Part shown: positions 1 through 8,591 of the stretch, piece by piece
How the letters are laid out: every line of letters begins with the position of its first letter
Numbering within the stretch: the first letter of the stretch is position 1
Source: Undibacterium sp. Jales W-56
GTDB taxonomy: Bacteria; Pseudomonadota; Gammaproteobacteria; Burkholderiales; Burkholderiaceae_D
Assembly: GCF_025548535.1 (NCBI RefSeq)
Contig: NZ_JAJLQW010000006.1
Location: 248,001 to 312,000 of the forward strand
DNA length: 64,000 nucleotides
Direction of reading: 5' to 3'
The notes under the pieces: model-generated
What the model saw: only the letters and a program-made list of their open reading frames with translations
What the model was told of the DNA's origin: nothing
Database searches by the model: none
Program-made: the position numbers and the translations under genes

Positions 1-761
1 AAACCAGAGAATGTCTCAGGCGCCTCCTTCAAACGCTTGCCCCGACCTTGACGTACGACATCAATAAATTGCTGGTGAATTTCATTCAGCATCTCTTGTG
101 AAAATGCTTTTTGTTTGGCGGTTTGCGGTGAAAACGGGTCCATGAAACCCTTATTCTCACCCGCCGTCATCAGCCGGCGCTCAACACCCACCTTATCCAT
201 CAATCCAGTGAAACCAAAACCATCCATCAGGACGCCGATAGAGCCGACAATGCTGGCTTTATTCACGAAAATCTTGTCTGCCGCCGCCGCGATGTAATAA
301 CCGCCGGAGGCACACATTTCATCGACCACGACATACAATTTTTTCTGCGGATATTGTTTGCGCAAGCGCAGAATTTCATCATTAATCATGCCTGCCTGCA
401 CCGGACTTCCGCCAGGACTATTAATACGCAGAATCACTCCGACTGAACCAGAATCTGCGAAGGCCCGATTCAATGCAGGAATAATAGAGTGTGCGCTGGC
501 ATTCCCATCAGATTCAATCGTGCCATTGATGTCAATCAGCGCAGTATGACGCCCCGGATTTTCCATTTCGCTAGCACGATAATCACTGAAAAGATAAAAA
601 CTGAAAAGAATCAGGACCAGAAACAGCAGTTTAAAAAAGATGCCCCAACGACGCCGCAAGCGCTGCTCTTTGAGCGATTCAGTCGCGAGTTTTTCGAGTA
701 ATTCGCGCTCCCAGCCTGGAGTGGAGGCGGTAGCATCTGGAGTCATTGGATTATTCATCAT
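1..761 (-). CDS. sppA: Signal peptide peptidase SppA, S49 family (3' end cut off)
   Basis: Membrane-bound serine protease that degrades signal peptides left in the inner membrane after export. I read the minus strand from ATG at 761 with no stop down to base 1, so about 253 residues are present and the C terminus lies outside the window. Residues 1-38 are cytoplasmic and charged, 41-58 form one hydrophobic membrane anchor, and the protease domain starts near residue 70. INSPGGS (113-119) is the oxyanion-type loop, Ser152 in CASGGYY is the expected nucleophile, and Lys204 in GENKGFMDPF is the expected general base of the Ser-Lys dyad. This is the short (about 330 aa), single-domain SppA type. 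ATG at 758 is an alternative start. It lies 12 bp after the Rieske gene and is probably the last gene of the rluC operon. Confidence 0.92.
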   Translation of the reverse strand, partial: MMNNPMTPDATASTPGWERELLEKLATESLKEQRLRRRWGIFFKLLFLVLILFSFYLFSDYRASEMENPGRHTALIDINGTIESDGNASAHSIIPALNRAFADSGSVGVILRINSPGGSPVQAGMINDEILRLRKQYPQKKLYVVVDEMCASGGYYIAAAADKIFVNKASIVGSIGVLMDGFGFTGLMDKVGVERRLMTAGENKGFMDPFSPQTAKQKAFSQEMLNEIHQQFIDVVRQGRGKRLKEAPETFSG

Positions 762-773
762 ACGATTTAAATA

Positions 774-1139
774 TTAAGCGACGACAGGCGTGACGTAGTC
801 ATCAGGGTGCCAGACAATCTGGCCATCTTTTTCAGTAATTTCGATTTTGCGCAACCGTGCACCACGGCAAGGTCCGCCCGTGCAATAACCATTTTCCGGT
901 TTGTAAATAGCACCATGGGTTGAACACATGATGTACAAGCCGCTGGATTCAAAAAATTCGCCGGGATTCCAGTCCAGCTCAATCGGCACATGAGCGCAAC
1001 GATTCAAGTAGGCGTGTGCGGTGCCGTCAAAACGTACGACAAAACCTGTCGCATCCTCATGACCGGCGGTGACCGGAAAACGAATTCCTTTGCCACCTTC
1101 AATCAATTCAGAGGAGTCGCAAATTTTGATGTCAGACAT
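774..1139 (-). CDS. Small Rieske [2Fe-2S] protein
   Basis: A 121-residue soluble Rieske ferredoxin-like protein. The two cluster-binding boxes are complete: Cys48-x-His50 (RCAH) and Cys72-x2-His75 (CSTHG), followed by a GYCTGGPC segment typical of the Rieske fold. There is no signal peptide, membrane segment or catalytic domain, so it is an electron carrier or a stand-alone ferredoxin rather than an oxygenase subunit. A good ribosome-binding site (AGGAGAT) sits just before the ATG. It lies between a phosphatase gene (11 bp upstream) and sppA (12 bp downstream), which suggests co-transcription. The electron partner cannot be told from the sequence. Confidence 0.9.
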   Translation of the reverse strand: MSDIKICDSSELIEGGKGIRFPVTAGHEDATGFVVRFDGTAHAYLNRCAHVPIELDWNPGEFFESSGLYIMCSTHGAIYKPENGYCTGGPCRGARLRKIEITEKDGQIVWHPDDYVTPVVA

Positions 1140-1150
1140 GCGACATCTCC

Positions 1151-1810
1151 TCAGGCATGCTGATTCAGCCAGGCGTGCAATTCTGCGACTGTCCTGGCTG
1201 AATAAAGTGGCTGATGCGATTGCAAGGTAGCAGCATCGTGCGCGCCGTATTCAACGGCAATTGCCGCGGCGCCGGCATTGCTCGCCATTTGCAGATCGTG
1301 CGTCGTATCGCCTATCATCAAGGTCCGTTCCATATCCTGACCCAATTCCCTGACCAGTTCTTGCAACATCGCTGGATGGGGCTTCGAGAAGGTTTCGTCT
1401 GAACAACGGGTCGCGTCGAATACCGACAACAATTTAGCCGTATGCAGAGCCCGGCTTAATCCAACCCGGCTTTTGCCGGTTGCCACCGCTAAAAAATAAC
1501 CCTCTTGCGATAACTCAGCCAGCATTTCTCTTACGCCCGGGAATAAGGGCAACTCATGATCCCGCGCCAGATAATGATGACGATATCGCTCCACCATACG
1601 CGGATAATATTTCGGATCGATATCTGGCAATGCTGCCTGCATTGCATCCGCCAGCGATAAACCGATGACATAGGCAGCCGCTTTTTCATCCGGAACCGGT
1701 AAACCAAGATCTTTTGCCGCCGCCTGTATACATTGCACGATGGTCGCCGTGCTATCCATCAATGTGCCGTCCCAATCAAACACAATAAAATCAAATTGCT
1801 TTTTTGCCAT
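1151..1810 (-). CDS. HAD-superfamily hydrolase, phosphoglycolate phosphatase-like
   Basis: A 219-residue haloacid-dehalogenase-type phosphatase. Motif I is FDWDGT with Asp12 as nucleophile and Asp14 as acid/base; motif II is the Thr of AVATGKS; motif III is the Lys of FSKPHP; motif IV is MIGDTTHD. The helical cap between motifs I and II (about residues 20-90) is the type seen in phosphoglycolate phosphatases (Gph) and related sugar-phosphate phosphatases. The substrate cannot be fixed from sequence. The gene lies downstream of rluC by about 90 bp and upstream of the Rieske gene by 11 bp; the same neighbourhood is known in related betaproteobacteria, so an operon is likely. Confidence 0.88.
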   Translation of the reverse strand: MAKKQFDFIVFDWDGTLMDSTATIVQCIQAAAKDLGLPVPDEKAAAYVIGLSLADAMQAALPDIDPKYYPRMVERYRHHYLARDHELPLFPGVREMLAELSQEGYFLAVATGKSRVGLSRALHTAKLLSVFDATRCSDETFSKPHPAMLQELVRELGQDMERTLMIGDTTHDLQMASNAGAAAIAVEYGAHDAATLQSHQPLYSARTVAELHAWLNQHA

Positions 1811-1901
1811 ATTCTTTCTTCACCGCAAACTTCACGCCGCCAGCATCTCAAATAATCGAAGTTACTATTTTACCCTTAATAAAGCATTAAGTTTTTACCT
1901 G

Positions 1902-2921
1902 CTAGGCCAGGCTTTTTAAGAATGCCAGACAATCAGCAGGCAATTCCGCATTGAGTGTCATCTCCTGACCAGTTTCGGGATGAGTAAAGGTAATTTGATG
2001 TGCATGCAAAAACATTCTCTTCAGAACACCGCGTCGCTCTGTCGGCTTGAGCAAAGCACGATTCAGCGCAAAATCCCCGTATTTATCATCCCCCGCGATC
2101 GCAAATCCGCTGGACGACAAATGCACCCGAATCTGGTGCGTACGACCGGTTTTCAGTTCCGCTTCAAGCAAGGCGAATTCCTGGAATGTCTTCTTCAATG
2201 AGAAAACCGTATGGGATGCCATGCCATCGGCCTGCACCCGTACGCGCCGCTCGCCATCGGCTGTAGTGTATTTATGCAATGGCAACTTCACGTGTTGACG
2301 GGCATTCTTCCAATCCCCATGAACCAAGGTGAGGTAACGCTTGTCGGTCAGGCCGTCACGCATCTGTTCATGCAGATTGGTTAAGGCAGTTCGTTTCTTC
2401 GCCAGCAACAGAACACCGGAGGTCTCTCTATCCAAGCGGTGCACAAGCTCCAGAAATTTTGCATCCGGCCTAGAAGCGCGTAGCTGCTCAATGACACCGT
2501 AGCTCACCCCAGACCCACCATGGACGGCGACTCCAGCAGGTTTATCGATAACCAACAGGTATTTGTCTTCAAATAAAATGTCGAATTCAGCTCCGGGCAC
2601 GACCTGGGCCGAGGTTTCCGCGATGCGAATCGGCGGTATACGAACTACATCACCCTCTTTCAGACGATACAGTTGATCAATGCGGCCTTTGTTTACCCGC
2701 ACTTCACCAGAGCGTAAAATCCGGTAAACATGACTTTTTGGCACGCCTTTACATATACGTATCAAGTAGTTATCAATGCGCTGGCCGGCATCCTCTTCTG
2801 CAATGGTAACGAGCTGAACCTGGGGCTGCACTTGTGATGAAGCGTGAGAAGGATGGCTGGAAGCGCTGTTTTGCCCCTGTTTTTCAGGTGGCTTCCTATT
2901 ATTTATCGCTAAGTCCTTCAT
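1902..2921 (-). CDS. rluC: 23S rRNA pseudouridine synthase RluC
   Basis: Isomerises uridine to pseudouridine in 23S rRNA (E. coli RluC modifies U955, U2504 and U2580). The 339-residue protein has a low-complexity Ser/Gln/Pro N terminus (1-35), an S4 RNA-binding domain (about 43-100) and the RluA-type catalytic domain with HRLDRETSG, where Asp164 is the catalytic residue. Later motifs LKTGRTHQIRVHL and AGDDKYG also fit. The E. coli gene likewise lies divergent from rne, which supports the name. The ATG at 2921 has no Shine-Dalgarno sequence and follows an AT-rich TATATT only 4 nt upstream, so the mRNA may be leaderless, or the start may be elsewhere (GTG at codon 31 is the only other in-frame option I noticed, also without a clear RBS). 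Confidence 0.9.
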   Translation of the reverse strand: MKDLAINNRKPPEKQGQNSASSHPSHASSQVQPQVQLVTIAEEDAGQRIDNYLIRICKGVPKSHVYRILRSGEVRVNKGRIDQLYRLKEGDVVRIPPIRIAETSAQVVPGAEFDILFEDKYLLVIDKPAGVAVHGGSGVSYGVIEQLRASRPDAKFLELVHRLDRETSGVLLLAKKRTALTNLHEQMRDGLTDKRYLTLVHGDWKNARQHVKLPLHKYTTADGERRVRVQADGMASHTVFSLKKTFQEFALLEAELKTGRTHQIRVHLSSSGFAIAGDDKYGDFALNRALLKPTERRGVLKRMFLHAHQITFTHPETGQEMTLNAELPADCLAFLKSLA

Positions 2922-3270
2922 TTTGAATATATAATCGTTTTCGCTCAGGCTTTAGGCTTAAGCAGGTGTATGAATAAACGCGTATTCTACACAGGGGCAT
3001 GTTCATCGGCCTCGCCAATTTGCAAATTCGATGGAAAAGATGTGTATGCACATCATTATGCTGGTCAGGGTTGCAACCAATTGTGGCAATCGGACCTGGC
3101 CTGATGATTTGGATCAGAAAGTTTGAATAGTAAGGATCAGTCCGGCAAGAGACGCCTGTATATTTATTACATACGTGCTTGCAGGTTGATGGTTTTGACC
3201 AGTGTGATCGATTTCGCCAAATACAATTAATCAAAGATGGTTTGGCACTCATCAAGTTGCTCATCGCCTG

Positions 3271-3314
3271 GCGTTGTATTCGTGTTTTGCACAAAAACAC
3301 GAATCAGGCAACGC
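3271..3314 (+). promoter_or_regulatory. Large stem-loop in the rne leader
   Basis: 3278-3288 (ATTCGTGTTTT) is perfectly complementary to 3294-3304 (AAAACACGAAT) around a 5-nt loop, and 3271-3276 (GCGTTG) pairs with 3309-3314 (CAACGC) below a small asymmetric internal loop: 17 base pairs in all. It is not followed by a T run, so it is not a classic terminator. In E. coli a hairpin in the rne 5' UTR mediates RNase E feedback control; a similar role here is inference. Confidence 0.6.
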
Positions 3315-3507
3315 GGGGGACATGTGCACTCGATCCACAGTTAAAATCATCCGCGCCTGGTGCGCAACAGAGGTAAGCCAGCGACGATGCTCAGAGGGCG
3401 GCAATCATTTCTGCCACCCACTTGCAGATGTATTTGTTGAATATGTCGCGATGATTTTTATTCTGTTATGCCAGAGGCATTCCCGCCCCATCAAACTCTC
3501 CGTTCTC

Positions 3508-3579
3508 GCATACATCCCAATGTACGCAAGTTGTTACCTCACCCAGTTGAAGTAACAACACAAGATGACCAAAAGGTCA
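3508..3579 (+). promoter_or_regulatory. Three consecutive hairpins just before the rne ribosome-binding site
   Basis: Three adjacent stem-loops: 3508-3515/3520-3527 (GCATACAT/ATGTACGC, one mismatch), 3530-3537/3552-3559 (GTTGTTAC/GTAACAAC, perfect 8 bp, 14-nt loop), and 3566-3570/3575-3579 (TGACC/GGTCA, loop AAAA). The last ends one base before the CGGAG Shine-Dalgarno of rne. This placement would allow control of translation or a cleavage platform for RNase E on its own message. Confidence 0.6.
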
Positions 3580-3591
3580 CGGAGTAGAACC

Positions 3592-6531
3592 ATGAAACGC
3601 ATGCTGTTTAATGCGACGCAGCAAGAAGAATTGCGCGTTGCCATTGTCAATGGGCAAAAACTCATCGACATCGATATCGAAACCGCCGGACGTGAATTAC
3701 GCAAGTCCAATATCTACAAAGGCGTCATCACCCGCATCGAACCTTCCCTAGAAGCCTGTTTCGTCAATTACGGCGAAGAACGCCATGGCTTTTTACCTTT
3801 TAAAGAAGTCGCCCGCGGTTACTTTAAAGAAGGTATCGACGTCCGCAGCGCCTCCATCAAAGATGCCCTGCGCGAAGGCCAGGAAATCATGGTGCAGGTC
3901 GAAAAAGAAGAGCGCGGCAATAAAGGTGCAGCCCTGACCTCGTTCATTTCTCTGGCAGGACGCTACCTGGTCCTGATGCCGAACAATCCGCGTGGCGGCG
4001 GCGTCTCTCGCCGGGTTGAAGGCGAAGATCGTCAGGAACTGCGCGAAACCATGGATAAGCTGGATCTGCCAGGCGGCATGTCCGTGATTGCCCGTACCGC
4101 GGGTATTGGCCGCAACGTCGATGAATTGCAATGGGATTTAAATTACCTGATGCAACTCTGGCGTGCGATTGAAGGTGCAGGCAAGTCTTCTGTCGGCGCT
4201 TTCCTGATCTATCAAGAATCTTCCCTGGTGATCCGTGCGATCCGCGATTATTTCCAACCGGATATCGGCGAAATCCTGATCGACACCGACGAAATCTACG
4301 AACAAGCTCAGCAATTCATGAGCCATGTGATGCCGGACATGGTGCACCGCGTGAAACGTTATAGCGACGACGTGCCATTGTTCTCGCGTTTCCAGATCGA
4401 ACACCAGATCGAAACGGCATATAGCCGGACTGTGCCATTGCCATCCGGCGGCGCGATCGTGATCGATCACACCGAAGCCTTGGTCTCTGTCGACGTCAAC
4501 TCGGCGCGTTCAACGCGCGGTGGCGATATCGAAACCACTGCTTTCAATACCAACTGCGAAGCGGCAGAAGAAGTAGCGCGTCAATTGCGCCTGCGCGATC
4601 TGGGTGGTTTGATCGTGATCGATTTTATCGACATGGAAAATGCCAAGAACCAGCGTGAAGTCGAAACTCGTCTGAAGGACGCCCTGCGTTATGACCGCGC
4701 CCGCGTCCAGATGGGCAAGATCTCGCGCTTCGGCCTGATGGAATTATCCCGCCAGCGCCTGCGCCCTTCCTTGTCCGAAGGCAGCCATGTCACCTGCCCG
4801 CGCTGTAACGGCACCGGTCACATCCGCGACACCGAATCCTCTGCATTGCAAGTCCTGCGTATCATCCAGGAAGAAGCAATGAAAGAAAACTCAGCCGCGA
4901 TCCACGTGCAGGTACCGGTCGATGTTGCCGCCTTCCTGCTGAATGAAAAACGCGGCGAAATCCTGAAGATAGAAACACGTCATCGTGTAACCGTCATCCT
5001 GATTCCGAATACGCATCTGGAAACCCCGCATTACAAGCTTGAGCGCCTGAAACATGACGATCCCCGTCTGGAAGATCATCACGCCAGTTACGCAATGGCG
5101 GAACAGGCAGACACTGACATTGGCTATAGCAAGCGTCAGAAGGAAGATGTCAAGCCGCGCCAGGAAGCCATGGTGAAAAGTATCACGCCGGATACCGCAC
5201 CTATCGTGGAGCGCAAGGAAGTACCGGCGGCAGCGCCCGTCTTGATTGCTCCGACCAAGCCAGCCTCAGAAGGTTTCTTCAGCAAATTGTTCAATCTGTT
5301 CCGTTCAAAACCGGCAGAGGCAATCACTGAAGTCCCGGTAGTTGCTGAAAAACCGCAGAGCCGTGAACGCTCAGAGCGTGACCGGAGCGGTCGCAATCAG
5401 CGCAATCGCAACCGCAGTGGCCGTGCACGCGAGGAACGTGAAGATCGTCCGGTTACTAATCGTGCCGACAAGGACGAATCTGTAAAACCGGTGAATCAGG
5501 AACCAGCTCCACGCCCGCCGAAACAAGTGCGCCCACCTCGTGAAGAGCGTGATCCGCAAGAGCCTAAACCAGAGACTCGCCGCGATCGTCAACAGCGTCA
5601 GCGCGAAGAACGCAAAGACACTAGTCAGGGCGAGGCAAAATCCGTTGATGCCAATCTGAACCAGGTCAATCTGGCGGCAAACGCGTCATCGGTCGACTTG
5701 ACAAGCGAGACCACCGAGAATGTAAAAACCTTCGCGCCAAATGCAGTCGATGGCGAGAATGCAGAGCAAGGTGAAGCTCGCCGCCGCCGCCGCCGTGGCG
5801 GTCGCAATCGCAATCGTCGCGATCGTGAAGCCGGTGACAACACGGAGAACGCTGAAACAGCGGTCGGCAATGATTTCGTTTCACACGAAGAAGCGCCAAT
5901 CATGCCAGTCAGTGCAGTAGCAGAAACAGTCGCTGACAGTTTTGCACCGGCTCATACTGCAACAATCGAGGCAGCACCATTGCCAGTCAGCGCATTGCCT
6001 GCAACTCCGCTTGAAGCACCTGTGACGCCAGCTGTTTTTGCTGAGCCGGTAGTTAGCGCTCCAGCGCAAAATGCTATCGCAGAGCAGGCGACGCCAGCAC
6101 CGGCAACTGCACCAGTTCAGGCACACCTTGATCTGACTCCAGCACCAGCTGCAATCAATGTTGTAAACGAAGTAGTGGCTCCGGCTATTGCTCCAGTAAG
6201 CGCTACAGCAACTGCACCGGCAATCGAGATAACTGCAGTAACTGCGACACCAGCAGTTGAACCAGTCGCTGCAGTTATCGCTCCAGTGGCAGCACCAGCA
6301 GCACCGATAGTTACATCGAAACCAGTAGAAACTGTTGTGATGCCGGTAGAAAATTTGAATGTCATGCTGCAACAAGCAGGTTTGGTATTAGCCAGTACCG
6401 ACCCTGAAAAACTGCGCGCAGCGCAAGCATCGGCTGCAACTACGGCAATAGCGCCGCGCGTACCACGTGAACGCAAGCCTGTGGCACCCGTTGCCAGCGA
6501 ACCACTGGTGTTGATTGAAACCAAGAAATAA
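3592..6531 (+). CDS. rne: Ribonuclease E
   Basis: Endoribonuclease that starts mRNA decay, processes rRNA/tRNA precursors and scaffolds the degradosome. The start was set at 3592 (MKRMLFNATQ, the conserved N terminus) because CGGAG lies 7 nt upstream; an ATG at 3565 precedes the RBS. The protein is 979 aa. Catalytic Asp301 (VDVNSARST) and Asp344 (VIDFIDM) match E. coli Asp303/Asp346, and the zinc link is Cys402-x2-Cys405. After about residue 520 the protein is a disordered Ala/Pro/Glu/Arg-rich tail: GFFSKLFNLFRSK (561-573) is an amphipathic helix like the membrane-targeting segment of RNase E, an Arg-rich stretch starts at 730 (six Arg in a row), and 760-900 is Ala/Pro-rich. The Arg-rich part probably binds RNA. 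A terminator follows at 6601. Confidence 0.97.
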   Translation: MKRMLFNATQQEELRVAIVNGQKLIDIDIETAGRELRKSNIYKGVITRIEPSLEACFVNYGEERHGFLPFKEVARGYFKEGIDVRSASIKDALREGQEIMVQVEKEERGNKGAALTSFISLAGRYLVLMPNNPRGGGVSRRVEGEDRQELRETMDKLDLPGGMSVIARTAGIGRNVDELQWDLNYLMQLWRAIEGAGKSSVGAFLIYQESSLVIRAIRDYFQPDIGEILIDTDEIYEQAQQFMSHVMPDMVHRVKRYSDDVPLFSRFQIEHQIETAYSRTVPLPSGGAIVIDHTEALVSVDVNSARSTRGGDIETTAFNTNCEAAEEVARQLRLRDLGGLIVIDFIDMENAKNQREVETRLKDALRYDRARVQMGKISRFGLMELSRQRLRPSLSEGSHVTCPRCNGTGHIRDTESSALQVLRIIQEEAMKENSAAIHVQVPVDVAAFLLNEKRGEILKIETRHRVTVILIPNTHLETPHYKLERLKHDDPRLEDHHASYAMAEQADTDIGYSKRQKEDVKPRQEAMVKSITPDTAPIVERKEVPAAAPVLIAPTKPASEGFFSKLFNLFRSKPAEAITEVPVVAEKPQSRERSERDRSGRNQRNRNRSGRAREEREDRPVTNRADKDESVKPVNQEPAPRPPKQVRPPREERDPQEPKPETRRDRQQRQREERKDTSQGEAKSVDANLNQVNLAANASSVDLTSETTENVKTFAPNAVDGENAEQGEARRRRRRGGRNRNRRDREAGDNTENAETAVGNDFVSHEEAPIMPVSAVAETVADSFAPAHTATIEAAPLPVSALPATPLEAPVTPAVFAEPVVSAPAQNAIAEQATPAPATAPVQAHLDLTPAPAAINVVNEVVAPAIAPVSATATAPAIEITAVTATPAVEPVAAVIAPVAAPAAPIVTSKPVETVVMPVENLNVMLQQAGLVLASTDPEKLRAAQASAATTAIAPRVPRERKPVAPVASEPLVLIETKK

Positions 6532-6600
6532 GCAAAAATAAGCGAGTAAGCTGATCCACAAACAGGTTGGTGCATCAGCAGCGACCAGCAGCATAATGCG

Positions 6601-6636
6601 ACCCGGCGACAGCAATGTTGCCGGGTTATTTTTTTG
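6601..6636 (+). terminator. Rho-independent terminator after rne
   Basis: An 11-bp stem, ACCCGGCGACA (6601-6611) with TGTTGCCGGGT (6616-6626) including one G-U pair, closes on a GCAA (GNRA-type) tetraloop and is followed by TTATTTTTTT. It lies 70 bp past the rne stop and 90 bp before moaA. Confidence 0.9.
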
Positions 6637-6725
6637 CACCACCTTTTGTGTAAACCATTAATTGCGTCTCGTGGTATCTTTTCAGTCTATGCACTACTTT
6701 GCGACACTTACTTTGTCTGAATTTC

Positions 6726-7853
6726 ATGTCTGAAAAATTTATTCCCCTGACGGATTATCGGCAACGCGAGCAACAGTTGATGGTTCCCAGCCGCTTAGTG
6801 GAACCTGACGGGCAACTGTTGGATAGCTTGCAACGACCGTTGCACGATCTGCGCATCTCGGTGACGGATCGCTGCAACTTCCGCTGCGTCTACTGCATGC
6901 CCAAAGAAGTATTCGATAAAGACTACCGTTTTCTGCCGCAAACCTCCCTGCTCAGCTTTGAAGAAATTACCCGGATAGCACGAATTTTCATTGCCCACGG
7001 CGTGGGCAAAATTCGACTGACCGGAGGCGAACCGCTATTACGCAAAAACATTGAAAAACTGATCGAGATGCTGAGCAATCTCAGAACTGCAAATGGCGAC
7101 AATATCGATCTGACCCTGACGACCAATGGCTCCTTGCTGGCGCGTAAAGCGCAAAGCCTGAAAGATGCCGGACTGTCGCGAGTCACGGTGTCGCTTGACT
7201 CCATGAACGATGCCACATTCAAGCAAATGAATGATGTCGATTTTCCCGTGTCGGACGTACTGGACGGTATTGATGCTGCGCATCGCGCCGGGCTGGGTCC
7301 GATCAAGGTCAACATGGTGGTCAAGGCTGGCTTGAACGATGGCGAAATCATCCCGATGGCGCGCTATTTTAAAGGCACGCCCCACATCCTGAGATACATT
7401 GAATATATGGATGTCGGCGCCTCAAATGGCTGGCAACTGAATGAAGTGATTCCGTCGGCAGAACTTATAAAAAAATTGAACCAAGCCGGATTGTCGCTAT
7501 TGCCGGTACAAGCGAACTACGCTGGCGAGACAGCGGAACGCTGGCGTTATGCGGATGGCAGCGGAGAAATAGGCGTGATCTCCAGCGTGACCCAGACCTT
7601 TTGTCATGAATGCAGCCGCGCCCGCTTATCTACCGAAGGAAAACTATACACTTGCCTGTTCGCCACTCATGGACACGACTTAAGATCTTTGTTGCGAGAT
7701 GAACACAATGCCTATTCCGATCTGGCTATTGCGAATGTGCTTGCGCAATTATGGCGGCAACGATCGGATCGTTACTCAGAATTACGCAGTCAACAAACCG
7801 AAGAACTGATGAGCAGCAGAAAGAAAATTGAGATGTCGTATATCGGCGGCTAA
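6726..7853 (+). CDS. moaA: GTP 3',8-cyclase MoaA
   Basis: Radical SAM enzyme that converts GTP to 3',8-cyclo-GTP, the first step of molybdenum cofactor synthesis. I chose ATG 6726 (MSEKFIPL), which matches betaproteobacterial MoaA N termini, over a TTG at 6699; neither has a clear Shine-Dalgarno. The protein is 375 aa. The SAM cluster ligands are Cys50-x3-Cys54-x2-Cys57 ([10 protein letters not shown]), followed by the LTGGEPLLR motif; the second, GTP-binding cluster is supplied by [10 protein letters not shown] and the later Cys in LYTCLF. The chain ends in Gly-Gly (SYIGG), as needed for activity of MoaA. It is followed by mobA and moeA on the same strand. Confidence 0.96.
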   Translation: MSEKFIPLTDYRQREQQLMVPSRLVEPDGQLLDSLQRPLHDLRISVTDRCNFRCVYCMPKEVFDKDYRFLPQTSLLSFEEITRIARIFIAHGVGKIRLTGGEPLLRKNIEKLIEMLSNLRTANGDNIDLTLTTNGSLLARKAQSLKDAGLSRVTVSLDSMNDATFKQMNDVDFPVSDVLDGIDAAHRAGLGPIKVNMVVKAGLNDGEIIPMARYFKGTPHILRYIEYMDVGASNGWQLNEVIPSAELIKKLNQAGLSLLPVQANYAGETAERWRYADGSGEIGVISSVTQTFCHECSRARLSTEGKLYTCLFATHGHDLRSLLRDEHNAYSDLAIANVLAQLWRQRSDRYSELRSQQTEELMSSRKKIEMSYIGG

Positions 7854-7971
7854 TGAATGAATCGAAGGCTTCGCAGCACAACAAATAGACTGCGACCAAT
7901 AACATAACAATTGATCGACATCCGGGTTGCTTCAGGCATCCCATTTTACGAACTCGGGTACTTAAGAAAAA

Positions 7972-8583
7972 ATGACTGGCATAGACAAACAACTCATTAC
8001 CGGATTACTGCTCGCAGGAGGTCGCGGTACCCGCATGGGAACCGTAGACAAAGGCCTGCAGGTATTTCGTGGCGCGCCGATGGCGATGCATGCGCTGTTA
8101 CGATTGTCACCGCAAGTTGGGGAAATCATCGTTAATGCGAACCAGCATCTGGCCGCCTATGAAGCCTTTGGCGCACCGGTCTGGCCGGATGAAATTGACG
8201 GCTTTGCCGGTCCGCTCGCAGGCTTGCAAACCGGTTTAAATCATTGTGAAACACCGTATCTAGTCAGCGTCCCCTGCGACTCTCCATTTTTGCCAATCGA
8301 CCTGGTCGAACGCCTGTCAAACGCCTTATTGGCGGAAGACGCCGATCTGGCCGTTGCCGTCACGATAGAATCGAATGGGGAGACCATGGCAAAACAATCG
8401 CATCCGGTATTTTCACTGATGAAGTCCTCACTGCTGCCCCACCTGAGCGATTTCCTGCATCTGGGCGGACGTAAAGTCGACGCCTGGTATGCCTCATTAA
8501 AAGTAGTGGAAGTCGTATTTGACGACGTCGCCGCCTTCCGCAACATCAATACCCTGCAAGATTTACGACAATTCGAAATTTAA
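7972..8583 (+). CDS. mobA: Molybdenum cofactor guanylyltransferase MobA
   Basis: Transfers GMP from GTP to Mo-molybdopterin to make the MGD (bis-MGD) cofactor of DMSO-reductase-family enzymes. 203 aa, the normal length. The nucleotide-binding loop LAGGRGTRMG (14-23) with Lys27, and the metal-binding Asp in VPCDSPFLP, are intact, as is the DEIDGFAGPLAG segment. It follows moaA by 118 bp and precedes moeA by only 8 bp, so mobA and moeA are almost certainly co-transcribed. Its presence implies that the organism uses MGD-type molybdoenzymes such as nitrate reductase or formate dehydrogenase; none is encoded in this window. Confidence 0.94.
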   Translation: MTGIDKQLITGLLLAGGRGTRMGTVDKGLQVFRGAPMAMHALLRLSPQVGEIIVNANQHLAAYEAFGAPVWPDEIDGFAGPLAGLQTGLNHCETPYLVSVPCDSPFLPIDLVERLSNALLAEDADLAVAVTIESNGETMAKQSHPVFSLMKSSLLPHLSDFLHLGGRKVDAWYASLKVVEVVFDDVAAFRNINTLQDLRQFEI

Positions 8584-8591
8584 AATCCAAC

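Larger units (their letters stand above)
2922..3591 (+). promoter_or_regulatory. rluC-rne divergent region and rne leader
   Basis: A 670-bp gap with no convincing gene. It must contain the rluC promoter on the left and the rne promoter. A TACAAT at 3222-3227 could be the -10 box of rne, which would give a leader near 360 nt, about the length known for E. coli rne; no well-spaced -35 box goes with it, so this is tentative. The last 320 bases before the rne start hold at least four stem-loops, listed separately. The Shine-Dalgarno GGAG is at 3581-3584. Confidence 0.5.

Noticed and set aside
2899-3300. Minus-strand frame overlapping the rluC start (133 codons)
   Set aside because: Composition is not protein-like, no RBS, and it crosses the rne leader hairpins.
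5881-6375. Long minus-strand reading frames inside the rne 3' half
   Set aside because: They are antisense to the Ala/Pro-rich RNase E tail; the repetitive codons keep other frames open. No RBS and no family motif.
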